Assembly (NCBI GenBank): GCA_026874595.1
Contig: CM049319.1
Span: forward strand, 2,694,601-2,758,600
Length of the DNA: 64,000 nt
Direction of reading: 5' to 3'
Source of the DNA: Sipunculus nudus
Taxonomy: Eukaryota > Annelida > Sipuncula > Golfingiida > Sipunculidae
Of the stretch, positions 43,731-54,902 are shown piece after piece. Position numbers and translations under genes: made by a program. Under the pieces are notes generated by a model that saw nothing but the letters and a program-made list of their open reading frames with translations, ran no database searches and had not been told where the DNA came from. Position 1 is the first letter of the stretch; every line of letters begins with the position of its first letter.

Positions 43731-44259
43731 GTTTAGAATGATGAGGGCAAACGGCTGATTTGCATACGAGAAGATAACTGTATTGTGTTCTTAGGTATAT
43801 GTTCGAGCGATTTCTCTTGTCTTGATCGTAAGTAATTGCCAGGTTTGACAGACTTCCGGTGTGGCAGACCCGACCACACCGGCAGGTAATTCAACAAGAG
43901 GACTTACTGCGATTAATTAATTTCTGTACATTGAAACAAGACAATTAATTAATTTGCCGTCATTGTTAATCTCTTTGTTGTCTCTTCTTTATTTGTTTAG
44001 AATGATGAGGGCAAACGGCTGATTTGCATACGAGAAAATAACTGTATTGTGTTCTTAGGTATATGTTAGAGCGATTTCTCTTGTCTTGATCGTAAGTAAT
44101 CGTCAGGTTTGACAGACTTCCGGTGTGGCAGACCCGACCACACCGGCAGGTAATTCAACAAGAGGACTTACTGCGATTAATTAATTTCTGTACATTGAAA
44201 CAAGACAAATAATTAATTTGCCGTCTTTGTTAATCTCTTTGTTGTCTCTTCTTTATTTG
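43731..44259. repeat. 264-bp tandem duplication
   Basis: The segment starting GTTTAGAATGATGAGGGCAA at 43731 is repeated at 43995 with few changes, and both end TCTTCTTTATTTG. Each copy contains the hairpin CCGGTGTGG-N9-CCACACCGG with a perfect 9-bp stem, and two ATTAATTAATTT blocks. Confidence 0.97.
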
Positions 44260-46005
44260 CTCCAATTTATTCCACAATTTTGCCTGCGAGCCTTTCCCTG
44301 GTCGAATGACACAAGTTTCACCATTCTATGTAAACCTATATCAAAGGATCGATTAGGTGGCAGAGACTTAAAAAATCATGTTTGAAAACGTTTATTTGAG
44401 ATCAGAACCTGTATATACGTCTGAGCAGCTCTATACTGCATTTCTGAAAATTTATCTATTTCCACTCTAGCTTTTGTCATAAAATATTGTAAGTATAGCT
44501 TATTTGTCGTGTGATGCCAGAATAATGTTTCCACACAGTCTCCACAGCTAAACTGATTGTATTAAACGTACACCTGGATGATAAATGTTTATAAAACAGG
44601 ACCTTCTTTAAGGTCTGTGTATGTAAGCTTTCCCTGAACGTGTCATTGTGAAATACATGGAATACTAAACTGATACCTTATATTTATTGTCTGTTGTGAT
44701 TAACTCGGATATTCATACAGGTGGTGGTAAATGTATTTAAGAAATAAAAAATCAAATTAATTTTATTCAGATATGGTGTGATAATTCGCACTCCCAAACA
44801 CGACGGAATAAATCGTATTTACAGGAATTTAAATTGACCTCTGTGTCACACGTTAAACAAGCGCCCGAAGACTCAAAGCTCACCTGTGAACATACAGCAT
44901 AAATTCACAATTCAAGGGTTTTCAAGCTTTTCTAGGTGTTTCTTCTTTTATGTTTCTTTTATTTTTTATAATTGTCGCACGTGCGCGACCAAGATCTTTC
45001 CTCTGGTCAACGGGCCTTCTTATGTATACACTTAACAGACACTTATAGAGGTTCTGTAATACAGAGATGCCCATTAGGAGAGGTTCATGATTCATGTTTA
45101 ATTAAACGAAGTGCTTGATCCAATAAGTTGAACTTCATGAGGTTTACAAAAGGGCGAGTTACACGTACATGTACCACATACATGATCTTATACCAATCCG
45201 CAAATGAGACAAATCTGAGGTGTAGATTTTACCAACACTTCAGCCTGACATATGTGGTTAAGACTTATTTTTTAATTTCGTATTCTTCTGTCACAGATTA
45301 ATCGCACGCCCATGAGTGGTAGTTTTTAATATATTTTTTTTATAATTTAGTTCAAAATAAAAATTATACGTACACGATTAAAGGGATCGTTTTCTATTCA
45401 GCTACCCAACAATCATATCAATGGCTGTAAATACATTAAATAGTTTAAAAGGTCAACTTCACGATGTGTTATGTATAAATCTAGTTCTTTGAAAGGTCAG
45501 TTTAGAATATTAGAAACCTGCCGTACAAATAATCATTCTCAGTTACTTAAAATCAGGCTGTTTGGGAGCTGTACCTCTTGTCCGAACCCTTCTTTCTAAA
45601 AAAAGTAGTTTCAGTTTGGCAAAGGCAAGTTTTTCTTCTTATTAACATTATGACAGGCTCACTATTTTAACATCATATACTGCTAACATTATTTAATCAC
45701 CTGTCGTAAAATGAGTTCTTTATATGAATGTCAGACAACGATTTGATGTATATTTCGCTTGCTTGAAATATTACAGAAACCTGCACACACACAAAAATGT
45801 GAATCGAATAGCATTTAAATATATACTATAAATAAATAGATATATGTGATTGTGTGTGTTGTTTTCAATGGTGGTCCAGCTGTTTGCAAGGAGTTGGAGA
45901 TGTTGTATATATATAGATAATGTGAAAACATACATTATTTAACATATACATATTGCTTATACATATATCTATTGGCATGTTATCAAGTCTATGAATCAAT
46001 TCCGT
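44260..46005. other. intergenic DNA, nothing recognised
   Basis: AT-rich sequence without a coding-like frame on either strand. Confidence 0.5.
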
Positions 46006-46116
46006 GAGATAGTATGTCGTACGTAAGAGATAATATGTCGTACGTACGAGATAATATGTCGTACGTACGAGATAATATGTCGTACGTACGAGATAGTATG
46101 TCGTACGTACGAGATA
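46006..46116. repeat. 21-bp minisatellite, five units
   Basis: GAGATAATATGTCGTACGTAC recurs about every 21 bp five times; each unit holds the palindrome GTACGTAC. The frame repeating YDILSRT through it is an artefact. Similar CGTACGTACGAGATA runs are common in mollusc DNA. Confidence 0.95.
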
Positions 46117-46806
46117 AATAATTTATTTTTCTTTTACCAGGTGGCAGCAATACGCTTCCGTAGTTTTGCGACTTATTTCCACATTTCATTAAATTTTGAT
46201 CCTGAAAATATGAATCTGGGAACACGGACACTTTTATCATAGCAAATAAATATGTCCCCATGAAAGTTAAACACAAATTCTTCGGCTTACATCCAGAGTC
46301 GGTCCATCTTATCTCTCATTTTGTCCGCAGGTCTATCCAATAAGTTGAAGTGTAACTCGCCGTATTTTTGTTTACTCGCGTTATATCCAAGAAGCGATGT
46401 TCATGTGATAAGGAATGCCAATTCTCCATAGTTATGTGATATTTGAAAGGTAAAAGAGCTCTCAGCAACATTCTTGGTTCTTTCTAAATGGCCAGAAGCT
46501 TTATGAACTATTAAGCAGCAGGTCGATCGGAAGAATCCAATAGCACACAAATAGCGTTATTTTTACTGTTAATCTATTGGATGTCGCAGATTCAAGCCTA
46601 GTATGACACAGCACAACAAGCGTTTATCCCATAAGCATATTGTCTCTCTGCAACCAGGACAAAATGCAGCATATACCTCGTAATGCACACGTCAAATATT
46701 CGCCTCAGATCAATCTTGCCAGCATCTCCTCATGGTATTGACACTTTATGGCCTGACTGTAAATACACTAGGTGAATATAGCTATTTATCTATTTATCTA
46801 TCTATC

Positions 46807-46810
<4 letters not shown>

Positions 46811-46868
<58 letters not shown>
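46811..46868. repeat. (TA)n microsatellite
   Basis: Pure TA after a short TCTA/TCTG lead-in. Confidence 0.97.
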
Positions 46869-46871
<3 letters not shown>

Positions 46872-47709
46872 AACAAAGTGTGAACATTCAACAGCGTAGC
46901 ACCTGCCACCTTTGTAAATATTGAGAGCTTTGACATAATACTCATCCATGTGACAGAGAATTTAAGGCACCTCATAGGGGTCACTGGTGATCCTAGACGT
47001 CACGTTCATAGAAGAACAGGTGTCTAGAGCGGTCGAGCACACTCACGTCCTCAGCATTGTAACAGCATCAAATAAATAGCCTTTCAACACCAATACAAAT
47101 AAAATCAAATACCCTTAACACTTTATTTTTTATTAACTGATATTTGCCACCCTCATGTTCCCGGTCAGACGGGACCACTTTATATTTGTCCGCTGAATAT
47201 GTAAGTATAAATTGTAAAACGGTCGACTAAAATGTTAAATATAGCATTGATAGAACAGTTTCTTTTGCATCAACATATCTCATGTGTGGACAAAGTACAT
47301 CGTAGAAATTCAGGAACAACTCTTATTTTGTGCGATTAGATAAAACGCATAAATACTTATAGGCATACTTTATTCATTCAAGTAAATTTTTTGTTAAACC
47401 TTGAGCGACTATAGAAACCTGGGCATGCCAAATGTTATTGCGGCTGGCAACTTAAGCTATTGCTAAAGGCAAGTTATGTGATAAATCTGACGTATAAATA
47501 TCTTCTTGATGCATATATGACACAACTAAGATCGATAATAAGATTCTTAAACTATGGTGCACAAGTTTGATATCACAGTATGCGTAATAATAATAAAAAT
47601 AAATCTGTTATAGTAAGTGATCGTGTCGCCTGATCATTCTGAACAACAGACTAAGCATTAATACAGGTTTGCCTTTCTACACAAAAATTTGCGTTTCCAC
47701 CAAAAAAAA
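46869..47709. other. intergenic DNA, nothing recognised
   Basis: No supported frame, repeat or RNA gene seen. Confidence 0.5.
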
Positions 47710-48015
47710 ATGTTTCGTTTTTGTGTCATGTATGTGACTTTTTATAATCTACTAATTTTGGGAAACATATCAACCACCACAGCTAAAGTTATTGACGAGG
47801 CGAATTGCTGCAATATTATGTCAGTACCAAACTACCTACCTATCTCAGATATGTGTTTAAGTATATGTATCGTAAATATAACATCATATACAAATTGGTC
47901 ATCGTACATCACTTCCTATATATTATTCTTCCCCAACTATCAGGAAAATTGCAAGAATTTCATATTTATTTATGCAAATTATAGCCGGCTTTCAGATAAA
48001 ATTTCCTGTTTGTGA
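47710..48015 (+). CDS. candidate small secreted Cys-containing protein or first exon
   Basis: From the ATG at 47710 there are 101 residues. MFRFCVMYVTFYNLLILGNI is a plausible signal peptide. It is followed by EANCCNIMSVP...DMCLSICI and a second Cys cluster further on, with several NxS/T sites. The CC-x5-VP...C-x3-C pattern resembles the start of a DB-type module as in some invertebrate Ig/FN3 proteins, but the match is short and the family call is inference. TTTGTGAAAA at the stop could be a donor, so this may be a first exon. AT-rich codon use is a caution. Confidence 0.35.
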   Translation: MFRFCVMYVTFYNLLILGNISTTTAKVIDEANCCNIMSVPNYLPISDMCLSICIVNITSYTNWSSYITSYILFFPNYQENCKNFIFIYANYSRLSDKISCL

Positions 48016-48399
48016 AAAAAGTTATAGTGAATCCTTCTACAAACATTTCCCGATTAAAATGTAAATGAAAAAAAAATCATTTTCATCATATTCTGTGAGG
48101 CACAACTGATTATAATTATGATAGAATATAACTATTTGTAATTGTTTACTTCCAGCTAATTCGTGATATAGGGTAAAAATGTCATATATTACATTGAAAA
48201 TTGCATGGCCATGAAATAAGTCAACTGAATCAACAACTGAGGAAACAGGAACTGCACAATTTAAACTAATAAAATAATGCTTTTTTTTCGGTGAGTTTAA
48301 GGATGTAGTCGGATGGCACAGCCTATATATACAAAGGCGAGAAACTTTGGTTACCTCTTTGCTTTCGGGCTGCTTCATTCCTTTGTAGAATTATGTTAT

Positions 48400-48712
48400 T
48401 GTTGTCGGGTATAATGCTGTACGTCCAGGGGGCCTAAATGACGACCTCGGGCATCATCCTTGCCACAGGAGCTTTCTCTAATTTATTGTTTACCCATGCA
48501 AAGGGCTGCCAACCTTGCAGGAATAAGGTCTAATATTGCTTAGAAGAGTAAAGGGCAGGGAACTTCTGCCCATGTTGTTCTGGCGCTGGTGGAGCTGTAC
48601 CGGATGTTAATATGCACCGCATTATTGTTAGGTGGTGTTTTGAAGAATATGATGCCCACAATATTGCCTTCGACCATGCAGGATGACGCAACCTTTACTA
48701 CGACTACGTATA
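48400..48712 (+). pseudogene. decayed relative of the PPxY Cys-rich protein gene
   Basis: Nucleotide similarity to 42500-42775 is visible in order: AACCTTGCAGG (48509; compare 42568), then GAACTTCTGCCCATGTTGTTCTGGCGCTGGTGGA (compare the exon text at 42615-42650), then a TTGCCTTCGACCATGCAGGATGACGC-like end (compare 42733-42758). The frame is broken by stops and the Cys codons are partly lost. Same strand, ~6 kb downstream, so probably a tandem gene duplicate that died. Long identical runs are short, so confidence is moderate. Confidence 0.5.
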
Positions 48713-49596
48713 GATTAAAATTTCTTTATTAACACTTGTATGTATATATATATATATATATAATATTTAATGAAGGCTCTCGGTATATGAATTTTCACGT
48801 GTTTCACATATATTTATATATGCGTATGTTTGTTTGTGTGTTTATACACATATATACCAAAGATTTTATCCAGTTACGACATTCAAGGATTTATAATACT
48901 AAGATTTCGGGATTTAGTGGCATCCCCGTCATCATATTATATTGCTCTCTGATCCACCACACCAGTTTTTGATCAACTAGCCGATAGTTTTATTCACTAT
49001 CAATGAAGGGTTCTCGTGGTTAAATCCGTCAAACTGAAATATAAACTGGAATATAGTACCACCCGGTTTATACAAACCGCAAGAAATGTCTTGCACAGAA
49101 CCATGAATGTTGCTGAAATTGTTACTTTTCCACTACACTGTACTGGTACCATAATTCAATTCTGATTATATGTTGATCCTGAAGCTCTGTTGTTTATCGT
49201 AAGTTTTAAAGTTTTTTAACTTCGGTAGTACGTAATTTGTAAGTAAACAATTATTATTTTTGGGGGGGAGGGGGTGGCGATAAATATCTTGATGTAGACG
49301 CCGCCTACAAAGAATTTTAGAGGAGATAACAAGACCAGTTCAAAAACACATACCCTATGTTCTATACTAATATCTGCAATAGACGCTAAGGGGCGCTGTT
49401 CCATTAACACCACAACATATCATTATTTGCCATATCTGCAACAATATTAACCTCACCTACATAAACTTTAGCTTATTTTGTTCCTTTTAACCTCCTTACA
49501 CAAATTCTTATTTTCCACAAGAACACATGATGATTGTTTCTTAAACCATTTCATTTCAATATTCGGCCCTCCGGCAAGCGTTCAACCTCAGGTGGT

Positions 49597-49827
49597 CTAG
49601 TTTTTGTATTTCAACTGGTATAGGTGCTTTATAGCATTGACTATTCTTGTCAAGTCCGTGACGTTTAGACCATCGATATCTCCCCAACAGAAGGGATGAG
49701 AAATGACGGAATACGAATACGATTTGTGTCCTGCTGATGGTTGGACAAATGGTTGTAATATTTCATCCTCAAAACCACAATGCGTTAAAAAAGAACAATT
49801 ACAGTTGGGACTAGTCTCATGATACAT
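49597..49827 (-). CDS. weak coding candidate, unrecognised
   Basis: A 76-codon minus frame with balanced composition and Cys/Trp content (NCNCSFLTHCGFEDEI, HPFCWGDIDGLNVTDL) that is unlike the AT-rich noise around it. It may be a last exon. No domain is recognised and no strong acceptor lies upstream. Confidence 0.2.
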   Translation of the reverse strand: MYHETSPNCNCSFLTHCGFEDEILQPFVQPSAGHKSYSYSVISHPFCWGDIDGLNVTDLTRIVNAIKHLYQLKYKN

Positions 49828-50595
49828 AGATTATATTCCTAGATGGCGCTACCAGTCTCCTGCCACAGTTAAATGTTTTTTGTTTTTTTTTAGATTAGTA
49901 ATCGCATGACGATCCATCAGCTTTGTCCAAGAAATATAACCTTTCGTGTGTATTTCGTTGACTAGGGTCGCCTCTAAGATGCTAAATAGTATTTCGTCCA
50001 GTGAATAGGTCATAATTAACCTCCTCGTGAATTATCTTCCTTGGTCAGTTGAACGAAAGACAATAATGAAGTTACAACGTGTCTAGTACATATATATATA
50101 GACATTTATTATTTCTTCCACTGGTAACACAGATGTCAGTGGATAATGTTTGTTCAGAATATAGTGTTTAATATCAACATTGGCCTTGTATGGATAATTT
50201 TTAGACAATGGTAAGGCACAGGGGAAAAATATGTACTAGTGTTTATATTGTGCCATAAATATTGTATAGCGTGTATAAAGGTTTAGGCTTAAGGTGAAGC
50301 CTTCATTACATGAGACGTCTAGCTGGAGTATTAAAAAGAAGTATTAGTCTCAATGCGTCACCGATTGCTTTGGTTCGGAAAACTTCACTTTTGTGTTGAT
50401 TTTTCGTAAAATGAATTTAAAAAAAATCGTGATGCATACTTAACTTGGAATAAATGACATGTTGGATATTCCGGTCAGCGGCGAGTATTTTCCTCATTTA
50501 ATGTAAAGTCAAGCCACTAGCAAGTAGGAAAAGAAGAATAAGACAAATACAAAACAGCTTTCATAGAAGGACCCTAAGGTCTTTGCAAATAAGAA
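49828..50595. other. intergenic DNA, nothing recognised
   Basis: No supported feature. Confidence 0.5.
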
Positions 50596-50900
50596 ATATG
50601 CCAATCGGGCTGGCAAATGCCCCAGCAACCTTTCAGATTTGCAGCTCACACAAAGTTTACACGCTTAGATTACATAGTCGTTTCTATTGCTGCCATAAAG
50701 GAGCACAAACAGAGATTGATTCAATCTTTCGAAGACTTAAGAGTGCTGTTTAAAAATTAAATCAAACATAAAGGACAAGGAAATCGCCAGGACATATGGT
50801 GTCTTTGTAGGGTGTTCCTGCAAATTTCAAAAAGTTTATGCCAAGGCTTGTTTAGCGTTTCATATTACCCCTGCATCTGAAAACAATATTCTAAATCTAA
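50596..50900 (+). pseudogene. decayed Ty3/gypsy reverse-transcriptase fragment
   Basis: MPIGLANAPATFQ is encoded at 50598, the palm motif of gypsy-type RT. About 110 bp later, after a shift, comes IKEHKQRLIQSFEDLR, the usual stretch after the catalytic YxDD. The YxDD itself is eroded (a LDYIVV-like remnant). Stops interrupt both frames. No LTRs were seen around it. Confidence 0.7.
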
Positions 50901-51310
50901 TACGCGATGCAGGGAAATGTACAGAAAATCGATTTTAGATAACCCCTGGGTAATTTGAATTGATGTTATCCCCAACTTATGATACGAGTTTAAACAATCA
51001 AGTGTCTGTCGTTTCTCTGATACTTAATTAAGGCAGCTTTAATAATGTACCAATCAAAAATTAAATATCACCTTGTGACTATTAACCCCCAAACGGTGTT
51101 GAGGATATAATTTACACCTTCCCTTTTTAAGTTGTCTGTCAGCAACCATAAATAAAGCGTAAAGACGTGTTTCGAAAAGCATGAAGGAAGGATAACAAGC
51201 GCCACCCATTAAATGTTGGAAGGTCATCTACATCAAAATTTAATTACATTTAGCTCAAATGGTCATGAATTTCACTGTGGTGAATGGCCAATTCCTTTCA
51301 AAAGAGGCAC

Positions 51311-51783
51311 ATTAGCCCCATTCACATACGTTATTCAAGAGCGCTCTACATCGTTTGGCGCCAAGTCCCCAAAACGCGCCAGACTTGGGATTTTCAGTCT
51401 GGAGCGCTACATTTTGACCACCTGTTTGAGTCAGTCCTACATTCTAGAGCGCCAGACAGCGTCAAGCGTGGCCTTCATTTGTGTTTTGAACGTGTGGAAA
51501 CAGAAGTGGAGCGGGCTATACTGATAGATTTGGCTGTCATGTGACTGGGATTTCTCATGCCCTCAAGGGGGAATCCAATCTAGACCGTGTTTGATTGCAG
51601 TATTTATCTGCGTGTAAATGCAATGCAGATTCTAGGCCAGACCAAGTCCAATGCGGCCTAACTTGTCAGGGTTGCGTGCTCTACATGGTAACTTGGTCCA
51701 GCACAGGGTTAAAATGTAGCCCTCTCAATTTTTCTAGACCTGTCTAGCGTGCTCCACGTTTTTCTAGTGTAAATGGGGCTAAT
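51311..51783. mobile_element. MITE with ATTAGCCCCATT ends
   Basis: ATTAGCCCCATTCACA at 51311 is mirrored by TGTAAATGGGGCTAAT ending at 51783. TA (or TTA/TAA) at both edges may be the target duplication. The interior repeats GAGCGCTCTAC/GAGCGCTAC/GAGCGCC motifs and has no frame with a domain. Length 473 bp; superfamily not assignable. Confidence 0.65.
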
Positions 51784-53088
51784 GGCATTCATCAGTAAAA
51801 GGGGCTGCTTTATTCCAGGGTTACTGTGGGCCATCTGGGGCAAACGTGACACTGAACATCAGAAGACTGCTGGATTAGGGTTCTGGCACATCTATGTGGG
51901 CTGTGACTCCATAGGCTGCGACTACACTTCTTATTGTATTTATTTCTAATCTCTGCATATCTGATGTCAGTATACGTAATACCAAATAGATACATTTACA
52001 CGAACATTCAATCAAATTTATTTATTCCATTTTACACAAAGTACAAAGCATAAAATTAACAATGATGACAGCATGAGTATATCTGATGAATGTGGCACTA
52101 GTTTAATGACATGCGCATGTGCTGTAGACAAATATGAACAGGATGACATTTTATCAGAATATATGTAATGCTTCTAAACAAGCTTTGGATGAGTTAGTTG
52201 CTTGATGTGAGCAGACAGCAGGAGCTTCTCTATTTCATATTTACAGCCACTCAGACAAATATTGGCAATATCTAAATAAATCATTGCTAGTAAGACTCAC
52301 TCTTACAAAGCACTAATTAAGCATATCTCAGACTCTCATCAAATTCTGGAATATATGTGCCACATATCTACACTAAACACCTTCAAGATGATGATATAAA
52401 AATGTATTCTTTCCTGAAAAAAGTATCAGAAGTACTGAGTGGCAGTGCTGCATGATTTATGCTTTTACGGAGCTAATATAATATTTATGACCTTGTTTCT
52501 TTTTATTAAATGACATATTTATTAAAAATGTCAATCTCTAATTCCATTGTTTCTGTAATACTGAAAAACTGAAATGCTAATTTGTGTATGAATGAAATGA
52601 TCCAGCCCTGATAAAGTAAACACAATTACTATAAAATGTAAAAATATATGCAATGCCTTTGTTCCTTTTAAGATGTAAATGTACTGCAAAATAGCTTTTT
52701 GCTTTGGTGTTCATGTTGCCAACTTTGACAAAGGGTGGCATGAAGAGATAATTCTACCACTGACACCAGTTTAATTACATCATCCCAACACAAGATAATT
52801 AAAAAGTTCTTATATGAAACATCATTTTAGAAAGTCTTCTAAATTAACAAACCATTCAAAAATCAGTTGTATTTCATTATCTATAAGCATCTGTGCGCAT
52901 TTAATGAGCATAGGAAAAATATGAGCTATAAGTTTCCCTGGTGTAACATCATACAGATTCAAAAAGTAATGAAAAGGCACAAAACTAGAATATAAGCATC
53001 TGTTTTGCATCGTTATCTCAGTAGGATATGATATATAGCATGATCATGTATTTGCTTGGAATGTTAGCTCTTTAATTAGTGATATCTG

Positions 53089-53102
53089 GTCACCATAGCA
53101 AC
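53089..53102 (+). promoter_or_regulatory. X-box (RFX-type) motif 1
   Basis: GTCACCATAGCAAC fits the RFX X-box consensus GTNRCC-N2-RGYAAC at every position. It lies in the presumed 3' UTR of the minus-strand gene. Confidence 0.5.
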
Positions 53103-53176
53103 CTATCCTCTCCAAAGTTCAGCATCACTTGATGCCATGTACACTAAGGTGACACTACCAGGGTGATGAATACCTG

Positions 53177-53190
53177 GTCACCATAGCAAC
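53177..53190 (+). promoter_or_regulatory. X-box (RFX-type) motif 2
   Basis: An identical GTCACCATAGCAAC followed by the same CTATC, 88 bp after the first. A weaker ATCCATAGGAAAC follows at ~53267, and the intervening GATGAATA text recurs, so the motif sits in a diverged ~90-bp tandem repeat. Confidence 0.5.
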
Positions 53191-53294
53191 CTATCATTAA
53201 CAAAATGTATGCATCATTGAACTCCGCAAGCATCTCAGTGATGCTACCATGGAGATGAATATTAGATATCCATAGGAAACTATCATCCCTATGG

Positions 53295-54285
53295 TTACGC
53301 ATCACCTGACTCCCCAGTCTCTCCTGACTTTTGCTCAGCGGTTTCCGGTTTTCCTTCTTGACTCTGTTTCTCAGTCTGTGTTATCTTCATTCCCTGCAAG
53401 ACAGATAATAAAAAATAAAGAACAAGGCATCAAAATGTTTTTCATTTGTTTTTTTTTTCAAATATGGAAAGTAAAGGTATTATTCCAGTCCACTTTATCC
53501 AGTGAGATACATCATTTCAGTTGGTTTGTCAGTTTATAAGAGATGAATCTGATAAAGCTCTGTAATGTTATAATGGTGACATATTCACATAAACAGAAAC
53601 AAAGCCTTTGATACTGAAAAAAATTACATGTGATGCCACCAGCAAGTCCTTTTTTTTATTCATATTTATTTCATTTGCTCCTTGCCTAATATTCCACATT
53701 TATTTTTTAAATGGCCCTCCTGGTATGCTCATGGTGTCTACAGTTACTCCATGCTGAAAGCAGAAAATCCTGTATGCCTGGTCAAATGTTCATGTAGATC
53801 CAACTTGGGGAGTATTCCTTCAAGCAAATATCACTTTCAAATCACTACCTTCTTGCCTATACTTCAACCTAAGAAACTCCTACATTTCCGTTGAAGTCCT
53901 GCCAGTCATGCTCCTTTTTATCAACCAAACTCCATGATCTTTTCTTTGCACATTATTCTGTGAACTTTTGATAAATCCCAGACAGATCAATATGACAAAG
54001 GAACATGTGCCCATTCAATTAAAGAATCTGCTGGTGACAGACATGTTCTTTGGAAGGTTGACATGACAGACAGGTTGTTGGTAATCTCAGCTCTCCCCTC
54101 AGGCTCTGGGTGCTGTACATTCAGTCATCTTCTTTACCTTTGCTGTAGTCTTTCCGTTCTGGCATGGTTTCGCCAAATGCTTCAAGTTCTTGTTCAATAG
54201 TCATCATGCCTTCTGCCATCTTATTGTCCCAAACGCCGATCTCTGGCCCAGACCCACCGTGTCTGGCTCTGTAGTCTTTGTCATG
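53295..54285 (-). CDS. 3' end of a spliced gene (two exons), unrecognised
   Basis: Exon 54285-54138 follows TGCCTGTTTCAG and encodes HDKDYRARHGGSGPEIGVWD, then NKMAEGMMTIEQELEAFGE and PERKDYSK: charged and hydrophilic. AAAG/GTAAAG at 54138 is a good donor. The exon starting at 53393 follows TTATCTGTCTTGCAG. Spliced in phase 1 it adds GNEDNTD and stops at 53371. Unspliced, the frame ends KEDD at 54121. A third reading of the last exon is open to 53295 and encodes a Glu/Lys/Gln-rich tail (GMKITQTEKQSQEGK...), usable only if another exon joins in phase 0. Upstream exons must lie to the right, perhaps beyond the window. Family not recognised. Confidence 0.65.
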
Positions 54286-54902
54286 CTGAAACAGGCATGA
54301 CTGTTATCAACACAGGAACGATTTTATCACTATGAAATCAAAGTGATGGCACTTTTTATTGGGTGAAACAGTGAAAATGAAAACTTGTAAATGGTTCATG
54401 AAGTTTGTGGAACAGGAAATACGAGAACGATGCACCTTTCCACCAAGGTCATTACTACTCAAGACGAAACTTCACCTTTTAGGCAGTGTGGGACGCCCAG
54501 GAACACCTGTTTCAACCATCAAACTTTTTAAATCATTTTTTTACATTTCAAGGAACATTTTCAACAACATGCATATGCTTACAAAATATTACTTATTCCA
54601 TCAAGTCTTTACCTGAAAAACACCCATGTTTATGAAGTTTGCCTTGAAACAATTCTGGCAAAGCAAATAAATGGCAGAAATAAAAATGCCTTATTTTCTG
54701 TGATTTATTCTGTCTGAAAGATCTAAAACCATAACAAGGCCTACAGGCCTAATGCGAACCTGTGCAAAGTTTGGGAGTATGAATGGAGGTTTATTTTCAA
54801 ACTTTAATTTTGATTTAAGTCTTGCATATCTACCTTGGTCATTATGATTTAAGCAAAATTAACATTTCGGACCTGCAAGTTTCAGACTAGGACATTTTAA
54901 AA
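54286..54902. other. intron of the minus-strand gene
   Basis: No coding signal; the region is bounded on the right by the Helitron-like element. Confidence 0.4.

Larger units (their letters stand above)
52012..53294 (-). other. candidate long 3' UTR of the minus-strand gene
   Basis: About 1.3 kb after the stop codons of the exon at 53393, AT-rich, with several ATTTA motifs. It ends near AATAAATAAA (minus strand, ~52018-52027), a candidate poly(A) signal. No other feature explains the stretch. Confidence 0.4.

Noticed and set aside
45989-46276. Repeat protein with SRTYDIL units
   Set aside because: It is a reading of the 21-bp minisatellite; flanking codons show no coding bias.
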